NCBI GenBank assembly: GCA_964503275.1
Contig: CAZCZO010000011.1
Span: forward strand, 1-64,000
From: DASRAP01 sp964503275
GTDB taxonomy: Bacteria; Gemmatimonadota; Gemmatimonadetes; Gemmatimonadales; Gemmatimonadaceae
Length of the DNA stretch: 64,000 nt
Direction of reading: 5' to 3'
A program made the translations under genes and the position numbers. The notes under the pieces were generated by a model. It was given only the letters and a program-made list of their open reading frames with translations, was not told where the DNA came from and did not search any database. Shown in pieces: positions 8,961 through 18,064 of the stretch; positions within the stretch are counted from its first letter, which is position 1; each line of letters begins with the position of its first letter.

Positions 8961-10385
8961 CTATGGCGCGCGCTCCGTGCTGGCAAGCACCGGGGTCCGC
9001 GCCGCGAGCTCCCACTCGCGCGCCGTCACCAGCACCGTGGCACCGCGCGCCACCGTGATCGTCCCCAGCAAGGCTCCCTCGACCGCGCCACGCCGCACGA
9101 CATACTCGCCAGCGGGGACGTGCAGACGATGCACGATCAACTCCTCGGGCAGCAGGGCCCAGGAGCGCGTGTCCGCCCGCTCGGCCAGCGTACTCGCGCC
9201 CGCAGCGACGATCGCCGTCGCGCCCAACACCCGCGCCGTGTTCTTGTGCTTGCCGCGCCGCTTCGACGACTCGATGGCATCGACGCCGGCCTGCGCGAGC
9301 GCCTGCCGCGCGGCCGTGCGCGCCACCAGACGCGCGAGCCGGGCCTTGGCGCCGTGCGCGAAGTCCGCCGCCACGCCCTCGCTGACGCTCACTCCGCGGG
9401 GCAACGGCGCGGTGTGCTCGCCGACGCTCAGGCTCATGGACCAGGTCGGCCGCTGCGGCGCGCGCAGCTCCGGCCACGACACATTGATGATCGTGACCGG
9501 ACCATCCAGCTCGCGACGCTCCCAACCGCAGGTCGCACGCACGTTCCACGCGCAGGCACGCGGACGCGTCGAACGGTCCATCGCGGCCAGCACCGAGGCG
9601 ATGCCCGTCGCATCGTCGCGCACGCTGGCCACACCGCGCAGGTCGCCGTCGGCGATCGCCACGCCCAGACCGCGAGCGGCACGCTGGCTCACCAACCCCC
9701 GCTCCGCGAGGATCACCACCGTGCCGCAGCCATCGCAGGGGATCGCCGTCGCGGGGCTGCTGTCGCCGCGCGCGCGCTGCGCGAGCCGGGCGGACACATC
9801 GGCATCACTCGCATCACCGGCGGCCGCGAAGATCGCCGCCGCGATGTCATGGAAGGTCGCGGTGAGCGGGGCCGGCATCGCCGCGTCCGTGCCCTCCACC
9901 TGCGCCAGCAACGCCGACAAGCGGCGCGCCTCCACCGTGGCCTCGCGCACGTTGCCCATGGCCACCCAGGCGCGGGCGCCGTAGTAGTGCATCATGGCCT
10001 GCTCGGTCGTGCCCGGCACGTAGGGCAGCGCGCGATCACTGGTCACGAGCGCGGCGGCCCCGTTCGACAGCGACAGGGTCGCGCGGCGGCCCGCGGTCAT
10101 CCAATAGGCATCGTCGAACGCGCGGGCCGCGCGTGCGGGGTCGCCGGCATCGAGCGCGACATGCCCGCGCTCCAGCAGCCGCAGCAGGTGGTCGCCACTG
10201 CCCGCGTCCTTCTCCGCGATGCGCGACAGCGCCGCCTTCCCGTCGCCCCGCAGGAACGCGGCGCGGATGGCATGTACCCGCGCGGCACTGCCGTCGGGGC
10301 CACCGCCGTCGAAGCGCAGTGCGCCCGGCGCACAGCCCGTCAACCACAGCCCCGCCACGAGCAGCCCCCCCACCCGCGCGCGCAT
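8961..10385 (-). CDS. COG3014-like TPR lipoprotein
   Basis: 474-residue lipoprotein: signal MRARVGGLLVAGLWLTGC with the lipobox Cys at 18. Helical TPR-like repeats follow (AFLRGDGKAALSRIAEKD; ALDAGDPARAARAFDDAYWM), then a YYGARAWVAMGNVREATVEARRLSALL stretch typical of the COG3014 family. The C-terminal domain has a possible membrane-inserting segment (RVLGATAIVAAGASTLAERA) and ends in beta structure (VPAGEYVVRRGAVEG). COG3014 proteins are usually encoded beside LpoB in gamma-proteobacteria, and the same association occurs here: the LpoB-like gene is two genes upstream, with gaps of only 10-12 bases. Probably an outer-membrane envelope assembly factor; the family call is from context plus motifs. 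Confidence 0.65.
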   Translation of the reverse strand: MRARVGGLLVAGLWLTGCAPGALRFDGGGPDGSAARVHAIRAAFLRGDGKAALSRIAEKDAGSGDHLLRLLERGHVALDAGDPARAARAFDDAYWMTAGRRATLSLSNGAAALVTSDRALPYVPGTTEQAMMHYYGARAWVAMGNVREATVEARRLSALLAQVEGTDAAMPAPLTATFHDIAAAIFAAAGDASDADVSARLAQRARGDSSPATAIPCDGCGTVVILAERGLVSQRAARGLGVAIADGDLRGVASVRDDATGIASVLAAMDRSTRPRACAWNVRATCGWERRELDGPVTIINVSWPELRAPQRPTWSMSLSVGEHTAPLPRGVSVSEGVAADFAHGAKARLARLVARTAARQALAQAGVDAIESSKRRGKHKNTARVLGATAIVAAGASTLAERADTRSWALLPEELIVHRLHVPAGEYVVRRGAVEGALLGTITVARGATVLVTAREWELAARTPVLASTERAP

Positions 10386-10395
10386 CGGTCGTGCC

Positions 10396-10881
10396 TCAGC
10401 GCTTGTCGAGCACGATCAAGCGCTGCTGCGCCAACGCGATGGCCTCGGCCAACGCCGCCGACGCTTCTCCCTGCACCTTGATGCGCTCCAGATCCAGCTG
10501 CTGCAAGAAGCGCTGATAGCGCATCGAGGCCTCACGCGGCTGCATCTGCAGATCCAGCAGGCGCGCGACCTTGAAGTCGATGAGTGGTTCGGTCGGGAGC
10601 AAGAGGCCGGCGCGGTTGTACCGGTCCAGCGCCTCGTCGAACTTCCCGAACCCGACGAGCGCATCGCCCTGCGCGAGCAGCGCACGCCCCTCACTCGCCG
10701 CATCGGCATAGGCCGGCGACTCGGCCCGCTCCGCCACCCCGGCGGGCACGGTGTTCGTCGGGACGCGGACCGCCTCCACGCTCCCGTTGTTCTCCAACAC
10801 GGTCTGCTGATGGATGCGCTGCGGATACGGCGCGCAGGCCATGGCGGAGACCGTCGCCACGAAGATCGTCGGACGCAACAT
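10396..10881 (-). CDS. Small TPR lipoprotein, LpoB-cluster partner
   Basis: 161-residue lipoprotein: MLRPTIFVATVSAMAC gives a lipobox with Cys16. A polar linker (about residues 20-60) leads to a TPR-like helical region: ASEGRALLAQGDALVGFGKFDEALDRYNRAGLLLP, then FKVARLLDLQMQPREASMRYQRFLQQL, and a long C-terminal helix. GGAGAAC upstream acts as a ribosome binding site. It lies 12 bases after the LpoB-like gene and 10 before the COG3014-like gene. It may correspond to the third small lipoprotein seen in LpoB/COG3014 clusters of other bacteria, but it is not confidently a known family. Confidence 0.65.
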   Translation of the reverse strand: MLRPTIFVATVSAMACAPYPQRIHQQTVLENNGSVEAVRVPTNTVPAGVAERAESPAYADAASEGRALLAQGDALVGFGKFDEALDRYNRAGLLLPTEPLIDFKVARLLDLQMQPREASMRYQRFLQQLDLERIKVQGEASAALAEAIALAQQRLIVLDKR

Positions 10882-10893
10882 TGCCTGTTCTCC

Positions 10894-11502
10894 TTAGCCG
10901 GTGATCCGGCGACGCTGGATGTACTTCTTGATCTTGTGCTGCCCGGCCCAGACCTTCGCGTTCGTCTCCAGGTCGATCAGCGTGGCATCCACTTGGTAGA
11001 ACACGACCTTCTCGCGCCCGGCCGCGTCCTCGATGGCTTGCACATCACCCTGCAGCATGTAGCGCGCCCCGAGCTCGCGACCCAGACGCGCACGGGTCTC
11101 CGGCGCCGCGAATTGCTGCTGATCCATGCGCTCGTCACGGACCTCGCTGCGCTCCTGCTGGCTCGCGACCACCCGCACCGCGCTCGACGACACCAGCGCG
11201 CGCTCCAGGTCCCGCGTGAAGGTCGTCACCGGGATATGCTCGAGCGTGCGGTTCCGGAACTCACCCACGATCACCGCCGGTGAACTGCCGCCCGTGTTCA
11301 CCGACGTCCAGCTGCCGGCGAGCGACTGCTCGATCAGCGCGTTGGCGACCAGTCGGGAATCGGCATCGTTCCAGCGACCCGACAGGTCCGTGACCGATTC
11401 CGTGTCGATCCGCTGGACCCGCGTGATGCCGCAGGCGGCCGCGAACAGGGGCAGGAGGAGGACGGCGGCCGTCCGCCGGGATGGGATACTGAGGGTGCGC
11501 AT
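10894..11502 (-). CDS. lpoB: LpoB-like penicillin-binding-protein activator lipoprotein
   Basis: 202-residue lipoprotein: signal MRTLSIPSRRTAAVLLLPLFAAAC (Cys24). The body matches LpoB: VTDLSGRWNDADSRLVANALIEQSL, AVIVGEFRNRTLEHIPVTTFTRDLERALVSSSAVRVV, ETRARLGRELGARYMLQGDVQAIED and an ending FYQVDATLIDLETNAKVWAGQHKIKKYI. LpoB proteins sit in the outer membrane and stimulate class A PBPs through the peptidoglycan mesh. ATG 11502 is chosen for the lipoprotein signal and the GGAG 9 bases before it. The Lys/Arg-rich tail RRRITG is typical. First gene of the leftward envelope cluster. Confidence 0.85.
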   Translation of the reverse strand: MRTLSIPSRRTAAVLLLPLFAAACGITRVQRIDTESVTDLSGRWNDADSRLVANALIEQSLAGSWTSVNTGGSSPAVIVGEFRNRTLEHIPVTTFTRDLERALVSSSAVRVVASQQERSEVRDERMDQQQFAAPETRARLGRELGARYMLQGDVQAIEDAAGREKVVFYQVDATLIDLETNAKVWAGQHKIKKYIQRRRITG

Positions 11503-11694
11503 GGAGAACTCCGGGTCCTGAAAGGGTGATTCACTCACTCCGGCACGACCCACCCCAGAGCAGGGTTTGCGCCAGCGCGAACCCCACGCCTAACTTCTTG
11601 TGCCGCAAACACTTCACGGAACCGTCGTACCGGCGCTGTCTCGCGCCGAGGACACGGGCGTGTCACTTCGCAGGGACACTGTCCTATTTCCTGT

Positions 11695-14229
11695 ATGCCA
11701 TTCGATCGCCGCGACACCGCCACCTCGCGCCCCGCGTATCGCCTGACGACCGGCATCGTCGGCGCCCTGCTCCTCGGCGCCGCCCTCACGGTCGGCCTGC
11801 GGCCCGTGGGTCCCCTGCCCCCGCTGGGTCTGCTCCTGGACCCGCAGCACGGCGCCTGGGCCTTGGCGCGCTCGGCCGAGCATCCCGCGGAACATGAGGT
11901 GAACATCCCGTCGTTGTCGGCTCCGGTCGAGGTGCGCTATGACGATCGAGGCGTACCGCACATCTTCGCCAACAACCTGCTCGACGCCTTACGTGCACAG
12001 GGCTACGTGGTGGCACGCGACCGCCTGTTCCAGCTCGAACTGCAGACGCGGGCCGCGGCGGGCACCCTGACCGAGTTGGTCGGTGCCCGCGCGCTCGACG
12101 CGGACCGCGCGACCCGCCGCAACGGGCTGCCCTGGGGCGCGCGGCGCAAGTTCGAGGCCGCGCAGCGCGACGCCGACGCCAAGGCCGTGCTCGAGGCCTA
12201 TGCCGACGGGGTCAACGCGTACATCGCGCAGATGCGCGCCGCCGACCTGCCCTTGGAGTACCGGCTCCTCGGCCGGCGGCCACAGCGCTGGGACGCCGAG
12301 CACACCATGCTGCTGCTCGTGCGGATGGGGCTCACGCTGGCCTGGTCCGACTTCGAACTCGCGCGGGCCCAGCTCGAGGCGCGAGTGGGGCGCGACGCCG
12401 TCGATGCGCTGTTCCCCCAGGACGCGTGGGTGCAGGAACCCATCCAGCCGACCACCCAGGTCGCGGCGACGCGGGGCGGTGTCCGGATCCCGCCACCGCA
12501 GCCGGACAGTGCCGCACGACGCCTCGCGGCGACCGCGCGGGCGATGGCCCCGCAGCTCGCCGCCCTCCGCGTCGAACACGACGGCGTGCTGGGCAGCAAC
12601 AACTGGGCGGTCGCGCCGAGCCGCTCCGCGACGGGGCACGCCCTGCTCGCCAACGATCCGCACTTGGAGCTGTCGCTGCCGTCCATCTGGTACGAGGTGC
12701 ACCTGGTCGTGCCCGACACCCTCGACAGCTACGGCGTGACCTTCCCCGGCGCGCCCGGCGTGATCCTCGGCATGAACCGCGACATCGCGTGGGGGGCGAC
12801 CAATGTCGGCGCCGATGTCGCCGACTATTACATCGAAGCGGTGAACGACACCGTGGCCCCCACGCAGTACCAGCTCGATGGTGTGTGGGAGCCGCTGGCG
12901 ATCAGCGAGTCCGTGTACCGCGACGCCACGGGACGCGAACTGGCGCGCGACACGTTGCGCTATACGCACCGCGGACCGCTGATCGCCGCCGGTGACGACT
13001 GGGTCTCGCGCCGCTGGCTGGTGCTGGAGCCCTCGGCCGACCTCGCCGGATTCCTCGCCGCATCGCGCGCGACCAGTGTGGCGTCCTACTTCGCCGCGAT
13101 GGACGCGCACTGGTCGCCAGCACAGAACTTCATCGTGGCGGACCGCGCCGGACACATCGGCATCCGGTCGACCGGTCGGTATCCGCTGCGCCCCGCCGGC
13201 CAGCGCGGCGACCGCTTCTTCGATGGGCGCACCCGCGCCAGCGACTGGACGGGCTTCCTGACACCGACGGGCGCACCGCAGGCGATCGATCCTGCGCAGG
13301 GGTTCCTCGCCTCGGCCAACCAGCAGCCGGCACACCCCGGCGACCTCCCGACCTACCTCGGCAACGACTGGCCCGCGCCGTGGAGGGCGCTGCATATCAA
13401 CGCGTTGCTCCGCCGCGACGCGCAGGTCACGGCCGACGCGATGCGCCGCTATCAGACCGACCCCGGCAACGCGCGGGCGGACACCTTGGTGCCGCGACTC
13501 CTGCGCATCGGTGAGCGCGTGGCGGCCGCCGTCCCCCAGGACAGCGTCCTCAGGCGCGCGGTGACGCTCTTGGCCGCGTGGGACCGCCGCTTCGACCCCG
13601 CGAATACGCGCGCCGCGCTCTTCGAATCCATCATGCGCGAGCTCGGACGCCTCACCTGGGACGAGCTCGCGGTCGACGATGTCGCCGCCGAGCCGACGGC
13701 CGTGCCGACTCGCTTCCTTGCCATGCCGCCCGAGCACGTCCTCATGGCATTGCTCGAGGACGAACAGAGTGTGTGGTGGGACCGCCCGGCCACCGCGCAG
13801 CGCGAGACGCGGGACAGCATCGTGGTCGCCGCCCTGCGCGGTGGCTTGCGCGCGCTCGAAGCGGATCGTGGCCCCGAGTCGCAGTGGCGATGGTCCGACA
13901 TCCGCGTGGCGAACATCTGGCACCCGCTGCGGATCCCAGCGCTGTCGGCCCTCGGTCTGTCGGTGCAGGGCGGGCGCGAGTCGCTGAATCCGAGCTCCGG
14001 CAACGGCGTGCACGGCGCGAGCTGGCGGCTGGTCGCCGAGCTCGGTCCACACGTGGTCGGTCACGCCATCTACCCAGGCGGTCAGTCGGCGAATCCCGTC
14101 AGCCCGCGCTATCGCGATCGCATCGAGCGGTGGCGTACGGGGCAGCTCGACTCGCTGCGCGTGCCCGACGCACCATCGGCCTTGCGGGCCGAGCATCACC
14201 GGGCCACGCTCACCCTCACGCCTCGCTGA
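11695..14229 (+). CDS. Penicillin acylase family (S45) Ntn-hydrolase
   Basis: 844-residue periplasmic acylase that should self-process into alpha and beta chains. The N-terminus is a membrane anchor or signal (RLTTGIVGALLLGAALTVGL). VEVRYDDRGVPHIFANNLLDALRAQGYVVARDRLFQLEL is the standard alpha-chain motif. GSNNWAVAP places the nucleophile Ser at about residue 301, followed by LLANDPHLELSLPSIWYEVHL and PGAPGVILGMNRDIAWGATN. NQQP and NPSSGNGVHGASWR occur later, as in the family. It could cleave N-acyl amides such as acyl-homoserine lactones or beta-lactams; the substrate is not determinable. Start ATG 11695; a TATTTC stretch lies 4 bases upstream. Confidence 0.9.
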   Translation: MPFDRRDTATSRPAYRLTTGIVGALLLGAALTVGLRPVGPLPPLGLLLDPQHGAWALARSAEHPAEHEVNIPSLSAPVEVRYDDRGVPHIFANNLLDALRAQGYVVARDRLFQLELQTRAAAGTLTELVGARALDADRATRRNGLPWGARRKFEAAQRDADAKAVLEAYADGVNAYIAQMRAADLPLEYRLLGRRPQRWDAEHTMLLLVRMGLTLAWSDFELARAQLEARVGRDAVDALFPQDAWVQEPIQPTTQVAATRGGVRIPPPQPDSAARRLAATARAMAPQLAALRVEHDGVLGSNNWAVAPSRSATGHALLANDPHLELSLPSIWYEVHLVVPDTLDSYGVTFPGAPGVILGMNRDIAWGATNVGADVADYYIEAVNDTVAPTQYQLDGVWEPLAISESVYRDATGRELARDTLRYTHRGPLIAAGDDWVSRRWLVLEPSADLAGFLAASRATSVASYFAAMDAHWSPAQNFIVADRAGHIGIRSTGRYPLRPAGQRGDRFFDGRTRASDWTGFLTPTGAPQAIDPAQGFLASANQQPAHPGDLPTYLGNDWPAPWRALHINALLRRDAQVTADAMRRYQTDPGNARADTLVPRLLRIGERVAAAVPQDSVLRRAVTLLAAWDRRFDPANTRAALFESIMRELGRLTWDELAVDDVAAEPTAVPTRFLAMPPEHVLMALLEDEQSVWWDRPATAQRETRDSIVVAALRGGLRALEADRGPESQWRWSDIRVANIWHPLRIPALSALGLSVQGGRESLNPSSGNGVHGASWRLVAELGPHVVGHAIYPGGQSANPVSPRYRDRIERWRTGQLDSLRVPDAPSALRAEHHRATLTLTPR

Positions 14230-14231
14230 TC

Positions 14232-14579
14232 ATGAACGCTTTCCTCCGCGCGTGGGGCGCGCTCTCGGTCCTCTGCGCACTTGCCACCGTGTTCGTCGGA
14301 TGGTGGGCCGTGCCGATCGTGGTGGCCCTGTGGTCGGCCCTGGTCCCGCGCGTCGGCGGCGTGGCCGCGGCCGCCCTAGGGGGAGCGACCGCCTGGGCCG
14401 CACTGCTCCTGATGCAGAACCGCGCGGGACGCATCACCGAGGTCGCGGAGCTCCTCGGTGCGATCATCGGCACCTCAGGGCTCGCGCTCCTCGCCCTCAC
14501 GGTGCTCTACGGCGCCCTGCTCGCGGGAAGCACCGCGCTGCTGGTCCGCGCGCTGGTGCCCCCGCGACGACGTGGGTGA
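14232..14579 (+). CDS. Small hypothetical membrane protein
   Basis: 115 residues with about three or four hydrophobic helices (AFLRAWGALSVLCALATVFVGWWAVPIVVALWSALV; GVAAAALGGATAWAALLLM; LLGAIIGTSGLALLALTVLYGALLAGSTALLVRAL) and a basic C-terminus. It begins 2 bases after the penicillin acylase stop, so it is likely co-transcribed. Its stop abuts the stop of the convergent beta-lactamase-family gene within TGATCA (14577-14582). No family recognised. Confidence 0.65.
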   Translation: MNAFLRAWGALSVLCALATVFVGWWAVPIVVALWSALVPRVGGVAAAALGGATAWAALLLMQNRAGRITEVAELLGAIIGTSGLALLALTVLYGALLAGSTALLVRALVPPRRRG

Positions 14580-16145
14580 TCAGCGGCTCAGCATCGCCCG
14601 CTCGGCCAGGGCGTGGGCGATGCCGGCCAATCCACGTCCGAGCGCGCGCTGGTCGCTGGTGTTGGTCTGCACTGCGACCCCGATGCGCGCGTCCGGATAA
14701 TAGCGCATCTCGGTGAGGTAGCCCGGGAAGAACCCGCTGTGTCCATAGCTCACGCCGCGCGGCGTGTCGCGCACGATGACCCCGAGGCCGTAGCGTGCCC
14801 CAGCCCCCAGCGCGCGGGCGGGGATCGCCTCGAGCGCCTGCCGCAGCGGCGCGGGCGCGACCGCGCGGCCATCGTACCACGCCTGCGCCCAGCGTGCGAG
14901 GTCCTCCGGCGTGCTCACGTAGCCACCGCCCGCCCACTCGAAGGCCGGGTTCATGCGCAGCGTCCCATTGCGCAGCATCGGCCCGGACATGCCCAGCGGA
15001 TCAGGCGTCCCGCCGTACCCATTGGCCAAGCCCGGCAGGCGCGGCGAATCGCTCGGCGTGGTCGCCGCGAGTCGCAGCGGCATCAGGAAGCGCGAACGGA
15101 TCGCCTCATAGGCGCTGGGACCGGCCAACACGCGCTCCAGGATCATCGCGAGCACGAGATAGTTGGTGTCCGAGTACTCCCAGCCCGCGCCTGCCGCGAA
15201 CGGTGGCGGTCGGTCGAACACGTAGGCCAGCTGTTCGTGCACCTTCCACACGCGCAGCGGATCGGCCGCGACATCGCGCACGAACTCGGGCTGGAACTCA
15301 TAGCGCACCAGCCCGCTGGTGTGGTTCATCAGCTGGCGCACGGTGATGTCGGCCCCGTTGGGCAGGCGGCTGAACCAAGGTTCGCTCCCGAGCCACTGGG
15401 AGATCTTGGTGTCGAGGTCCAGTCGACCGCTGGCGACCAGGTCCAAGGCCAGCGCCGCGAAGAAGGTCTTGCCGACCGAGCCGGCGAGGAACCGATGCGC
15501 GCTGTGCAGCGGGACCATCCCCGTGGAGTCGGCCACGCCAGTGGCGACGGCGATGGTGCGGCCGTCTGGCAGGGCCACGGCCGCCGAGATCCCCGGCGCG
15601 CGCCCCAGGGCGTGGATGGAGTCGAGCATCGCCCGCAGGGTGTCACGCAGGGCGACGGCCGTGGTGAGGTCGCGGCGGGCATCGCAGGCCACGCGGGCGA
15701 AGCGCAGCTGCTGGCCTTGGCGTTGGCCGTTCCGGGTGGCCTCAACGGTCGCCAGGAGCGAATCGCGACCGACCGGTCGGTATGCGATGCGCTGTGGAAA
15801 ATCGTGCGCCGGGTCCGCCCACACCGCCGAGTCGGCGGTCACCGCCACCGCCGCGAACCGATGCGCCGCCTGTCGGTTCGGCGCGGCGTGGTAGCCGGCG
15901 GCATCGACCCGGAGGAACTCCCACGCGACCAACGTGTCGCCGCGAAAGACGGCCGCCCCGCCATCGAGCCCGCGCTCCGTCGCGCGCCACTCCTCGCGTC
16001 CCACGCCCGTCGCCGTGCGGCGCTCCCAGCACCCCGCCATCCAGCCGGGCTGCTGCGCCGCCACGCTCGCGGGCACGAAGGCCCACGCGCCAAGGAGCAG
16101 CGGCAGCCGCAGCCCAGCGCGCCCGGCCCATCGCCACGGGGTCAT
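14580..16145 (-). CDS. DUF6265 domain fused to a class C beta-lactamase-family serine hydrolase
   Basis: 521-residue secreted protein: signal peptide about residues 1-31 (ending VPASVAAQ). Residues 35-150 match DUF6265 (GCWERRTATGVGREEWRATERGLDG, WEFLRVDAAGYHAAPN, HDFPQRIAYRP). Residues 165-521 are a beta-lactamase-type hydrolase with SVGK (Ser223-Lys226), YSDTNY as the YxN box and HSGFFPG in the KTG position. Such proteins are usually esterases or D-amino-acid peptidases rather than antibiotic-hydrolysing enzymes. Start ATG 16145 overlaps the stop of the SnoaL-like gene by 4 bases. Confidence 0.85.
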   Translation of the reverse strand: MTPWRWAGRAGLRLPLLLGAWAFVPASVAAQQPGWMAGCWERRTATGVGREEWRATERGLDGGAAVFRGDTLVAWEFLRVDAAGYHAAPNRQAAHRFAAVAVTADSAVWADPAHDFPQRIAYRPVGRDSLLATVEATRNGQRQGQQLRFARVACDARRDLTTAVALRDTLRAMLDSIHALGRAPGISAAVALPDGRTIAVATGVADSTGMVPLHSAHRFLAGSVGKTFFAALALDLVASGRLDLDTKISQWLGSEPWFSRLPNGADITVRQLMNHTSGLVRYEFQPEFVRDVAADPLRVWKVHEQLAYVFDRPPPFAAGAGWEYSDTNYLVLAMILERVLAGPSAYEAIRSRFLMPLRLAATTPSDSPRLPGLANGYGGTPDPLGMSGPMLRNGTLRMNPAFEWAGGGYVSTPEDLARWAQAWYDGRAVAPAPLRQALEAIPARALGAGARYGLGVIVRDTPRGVSYGHSGFFPGYLTEMRYYPDARIGVAVQTNTSDQRALGRGLAGIAHALAERAMLSR

Positions 16146-16621
16146 CGGCGCGACGGCGGCGGTTCCGTGCAGCCCTCGGTGCGGCGCGTGTCCATCACCG
16201 TCGCGATCTTCCACGCCCCACCGACCTTCAGGAAGTGGAAGGCGTCCACGCCACAGTGCGAGAAGCGATCCCCGACGAAGAAGTCATAGTCCATCCACGC
16301 CTGCGCGATCACGCCGTCCACCTTGACCTCGTGATTCCAGGTGCGCTCGCGGAGAACGGTCGCTGCCGGCGCCCGGCCGATGCCGGCGAGCCAGCCGTCG
16401 ATCGGATCCGCCCGCACCGCGCCATCTCGGCCGACCCCCACCATCCGCGCCTGCGGTACGAACAAGCCCCGCATCATCGCGGTGTCCTTGGTGCGCATGC
16501 CCTCGAACAACTGATCCACGACGGCGATGATGGCCGACGACTCCGAGGCCTGCGCCGGGAGCACGGACGGTGATCCCAACACCACGGCGACGGCCAGCGA
16601 CTGGGCCAGACGATGTAACAC
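16142..16621 (-). CDS. Secreted SnoaL/NTF2-like protein
   Basis: 159-residue protein: signal peptide LHRLAQSLAVAVVLGSPSVLPAQA, then an NTF2-like cone: IIAVVDQLFEGMRTKDTAMMRGLFVPQARMVGVG, TWNHEVKVDGVIAQAWMDYDFFVGDRFSHCGVDAFHFLKVGGAWKIATVMDTRR. Similar proteins carry DUF4440/SnoaL-like annotation; no catalytic residues can be assigned. GTG start at 16621 is supported by GAGGAG 9 bases upstream and by the signal peptide. Translationally coupled to the downstream beta-lactamase fusion. Confidence 0.75.
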   Translation of the reverse strand: MLHRLAQSLAVAVVLGSPSVLPAQASESSAIIAVVDQLFEGMRTKDTAMMRGLFVPQARMVGVGRDGAVRADPIDGWLAGIGRAPAATVLRERTWNHEVKVDGVIAQAWMDYDFFVGDRFSHCGVDAFHFLKVGGAWKIATVMDTRRTEGCTEPPPSRR

Positions 16622-16714
16622 GGCAACGCTCCTCGATGTAAAGTTGTCGTACTGAGGTCCCGGTAACGTACGACACCAGCGCCCCGAGTGCTGGTTGCCC
16701 CCACGCCTCCCGCC

Positions 16715-18064
16715 ATGCGCCCCGTCCTGCTCGCTCGCGCCGCCGTCCTCGCGCTCTCCCTCGCCGCCGCCGCGACCCTGTCGGCGCAGCGGGTCGTCAT
16801 TCGCGACGTCACTGTCATCCCCATGGACCGCGAGGCCCGGGTCCCGGGACAGCACGTGGTCCTCGAACAGGGCCGCATCACCAGCGTCGGCGCGACCCCC
16901 GTCGCCGCCCGGCCCGGTGACATCGCGGTGAACGGGAGCGGCAAGTTCCTCATGCCGGGCATCGCCGAGATGCACGGCCACGTGGGCTCCGCCGCGCAGA
17001 ACCCGCGCATCCTCGCCCTCTACGCGCTGTTCGGGGTCACCACCACCCGTGGGATGCTCGGCGCACCACAGCACCTCGCCCTGCGCGACTCGCTCGCTCA
17101 AGGCCTGGTCCTCGGCCCACGCTTCATCACCTCGGGCCCGTCGTTCAACAACAACACGGTGACCTCGCCCGCCCAGGCCGCTGCGCGCGTCCGCGAGCAG
17201 CACGCCGCCGGGTACGACCTCCTCAAGATCCACCCCGGCATCCCAGCCGAAGCCTTCGATTCTCTCGCGGCGGCCGCCCACGCCGTCGGCATCCCCTTCG
17301 GCGGCCATGTGCCGCTCGACGTCGGACTCGAGGGCGCGATCCGCCATCGCTTCAGCACCATCGACCACCTCGACGGCTTCATCGAGGCCCTCTGGCCCGG
17401 CCCGCGCCCCATCACCGCGCAGCAGACCGGCTGGTTCGGCCTCAACCTGGTCCCCACCATCGACCGTTCGCGCCTGCCCGCGCTGGTCGCGCAGGTCAAG
17501 GCCGCTGGCATCGCGCAGGTCCCGACGCAGTCGCTGATGGACAGCTACGTGAGCGACGAGACCGGCGAGCAGCTCGCGCAGCGGCCCGAGATGCAGTACT
17601 GGTTCGCGAATCAGGTCGCGAACTGGACCGCGAACAAGAACGCCTTCCTCGCGAACGGCCCCGCGTCACCGGCCCAGCGCGCCGCCTTCACGGCCCTGCG
17701 CCACGAGATCCTGCGCGAGCTGCATCGCGCGGGCGTGCTCCTGCTCCTGGGCTCCGATGCGCCACAGGTGTGGAACGTCCCAGGCGCCTCCACGCACCGC
17801 GAGCTGCAGTCCTTGGTCGCCGCGGGGCTCTCGCCGTACGATGCGCTGCGCACCGGCACGGTGAACATCGCGACCTTCCTCGGCGAACCGGGGCGCAGTG
17901 GCGTGGTGACCGCGGGGGCGCGCGCCGACCTCATCCTCCTCGACGCCGATCCGTTGACGGACATCCGCAACACGCTGCGCATCAGTGGTGTGGCGGTGAA
18001 CGGCCGCTGGATCAGCGGCGAGGAGCGCGAGCGGCAACTCGCGGCCTTCGCCGCGGCACGCTAG
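16715..18064 (+). CDS. Secreted amidohydrolase (imidazolonepropionase-like)
   Basis: 449-residue metal-dependent amidohydrolase with a signal peptide (MRPVLLARAAVLALSLAAAATLSAQ). Zinc-site motifs: EMHGHVG (HxH equivalent), LLKIHPG with a Lys that could be carboxylated, GGHVPLD, TIDHLDG and GSDAPQ for the final Asp. The N- and C-terminal parts form the small beta-sandwich (VVIRDVTVIPMD and GARADLILLDADPLTDIRN). Related secreted amidohydrolases act on dipeptides or cyclic amides; the substrate is unknown. ATG 16715 is chosen for the signal peptide. The stop codon lies in the first unit of a 9-base tandem repeat. Confidence 0.87.
   Translation: MRPVLLARAAVLALSLAAAATLSAQRVVIRDVTVIPMDREARVPGQHVVLEQGRITSVGATPVAARPGDIAVNGSGKFLMPGIAEMHGHVGSAAQNPRILALYALFGVTTTRGMLGAPQHLALRDSLAQGLVLGPRFITSGPSFNNNTVTSPAQAAARVREQHAAGYDLLKIHPGIPAEAFDSLAAAAHAVGIPFGGHVPLDVGLEGAIRHRFSTIDHLDGFIEALWPGPRPITAQQTGWFGLNLVPTIDRSRLPALVAQVKAAGIAQVPTQSLMDSYVSDETGEQLAQRPEMQYWFANQVANWTANKNAFLANGPASPAQRAAFTALRHEILRELHRAGVLLLLGSDAPQVWNVPGASTHRELQSLVAAGLSPYDALRTGTVNIATFLGEPGRSGVVTAGARADLILLDADPLTDIRNTLRISGVAVNGRWISGEERERQLAAFAAAR

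Noticed and set aside
8958..8963. TAGCGT hexamer 6 bases before the GWxTD-like paralog B start
   Set aside because: Its TAG is the stop codon of the preceding gene, so the match may be coincidental; not counted as a promoter.
7206..10481. A 1,091-codon open frame on the plus strand opposite three leftward genes
   Set aside because: It is rich in Arg, His, Pro and Gln with no domain, runs antisense to well-supported genes, and is typical of stop-poor frames in high-GC DNA.
11989..14199. A 736-codon minus-strand open frame opposite the penicillin acylase
   Set aside because: The plus-strand product has full S45 motifs, while the minus frame has none and an Arg/Gly-rich composition.
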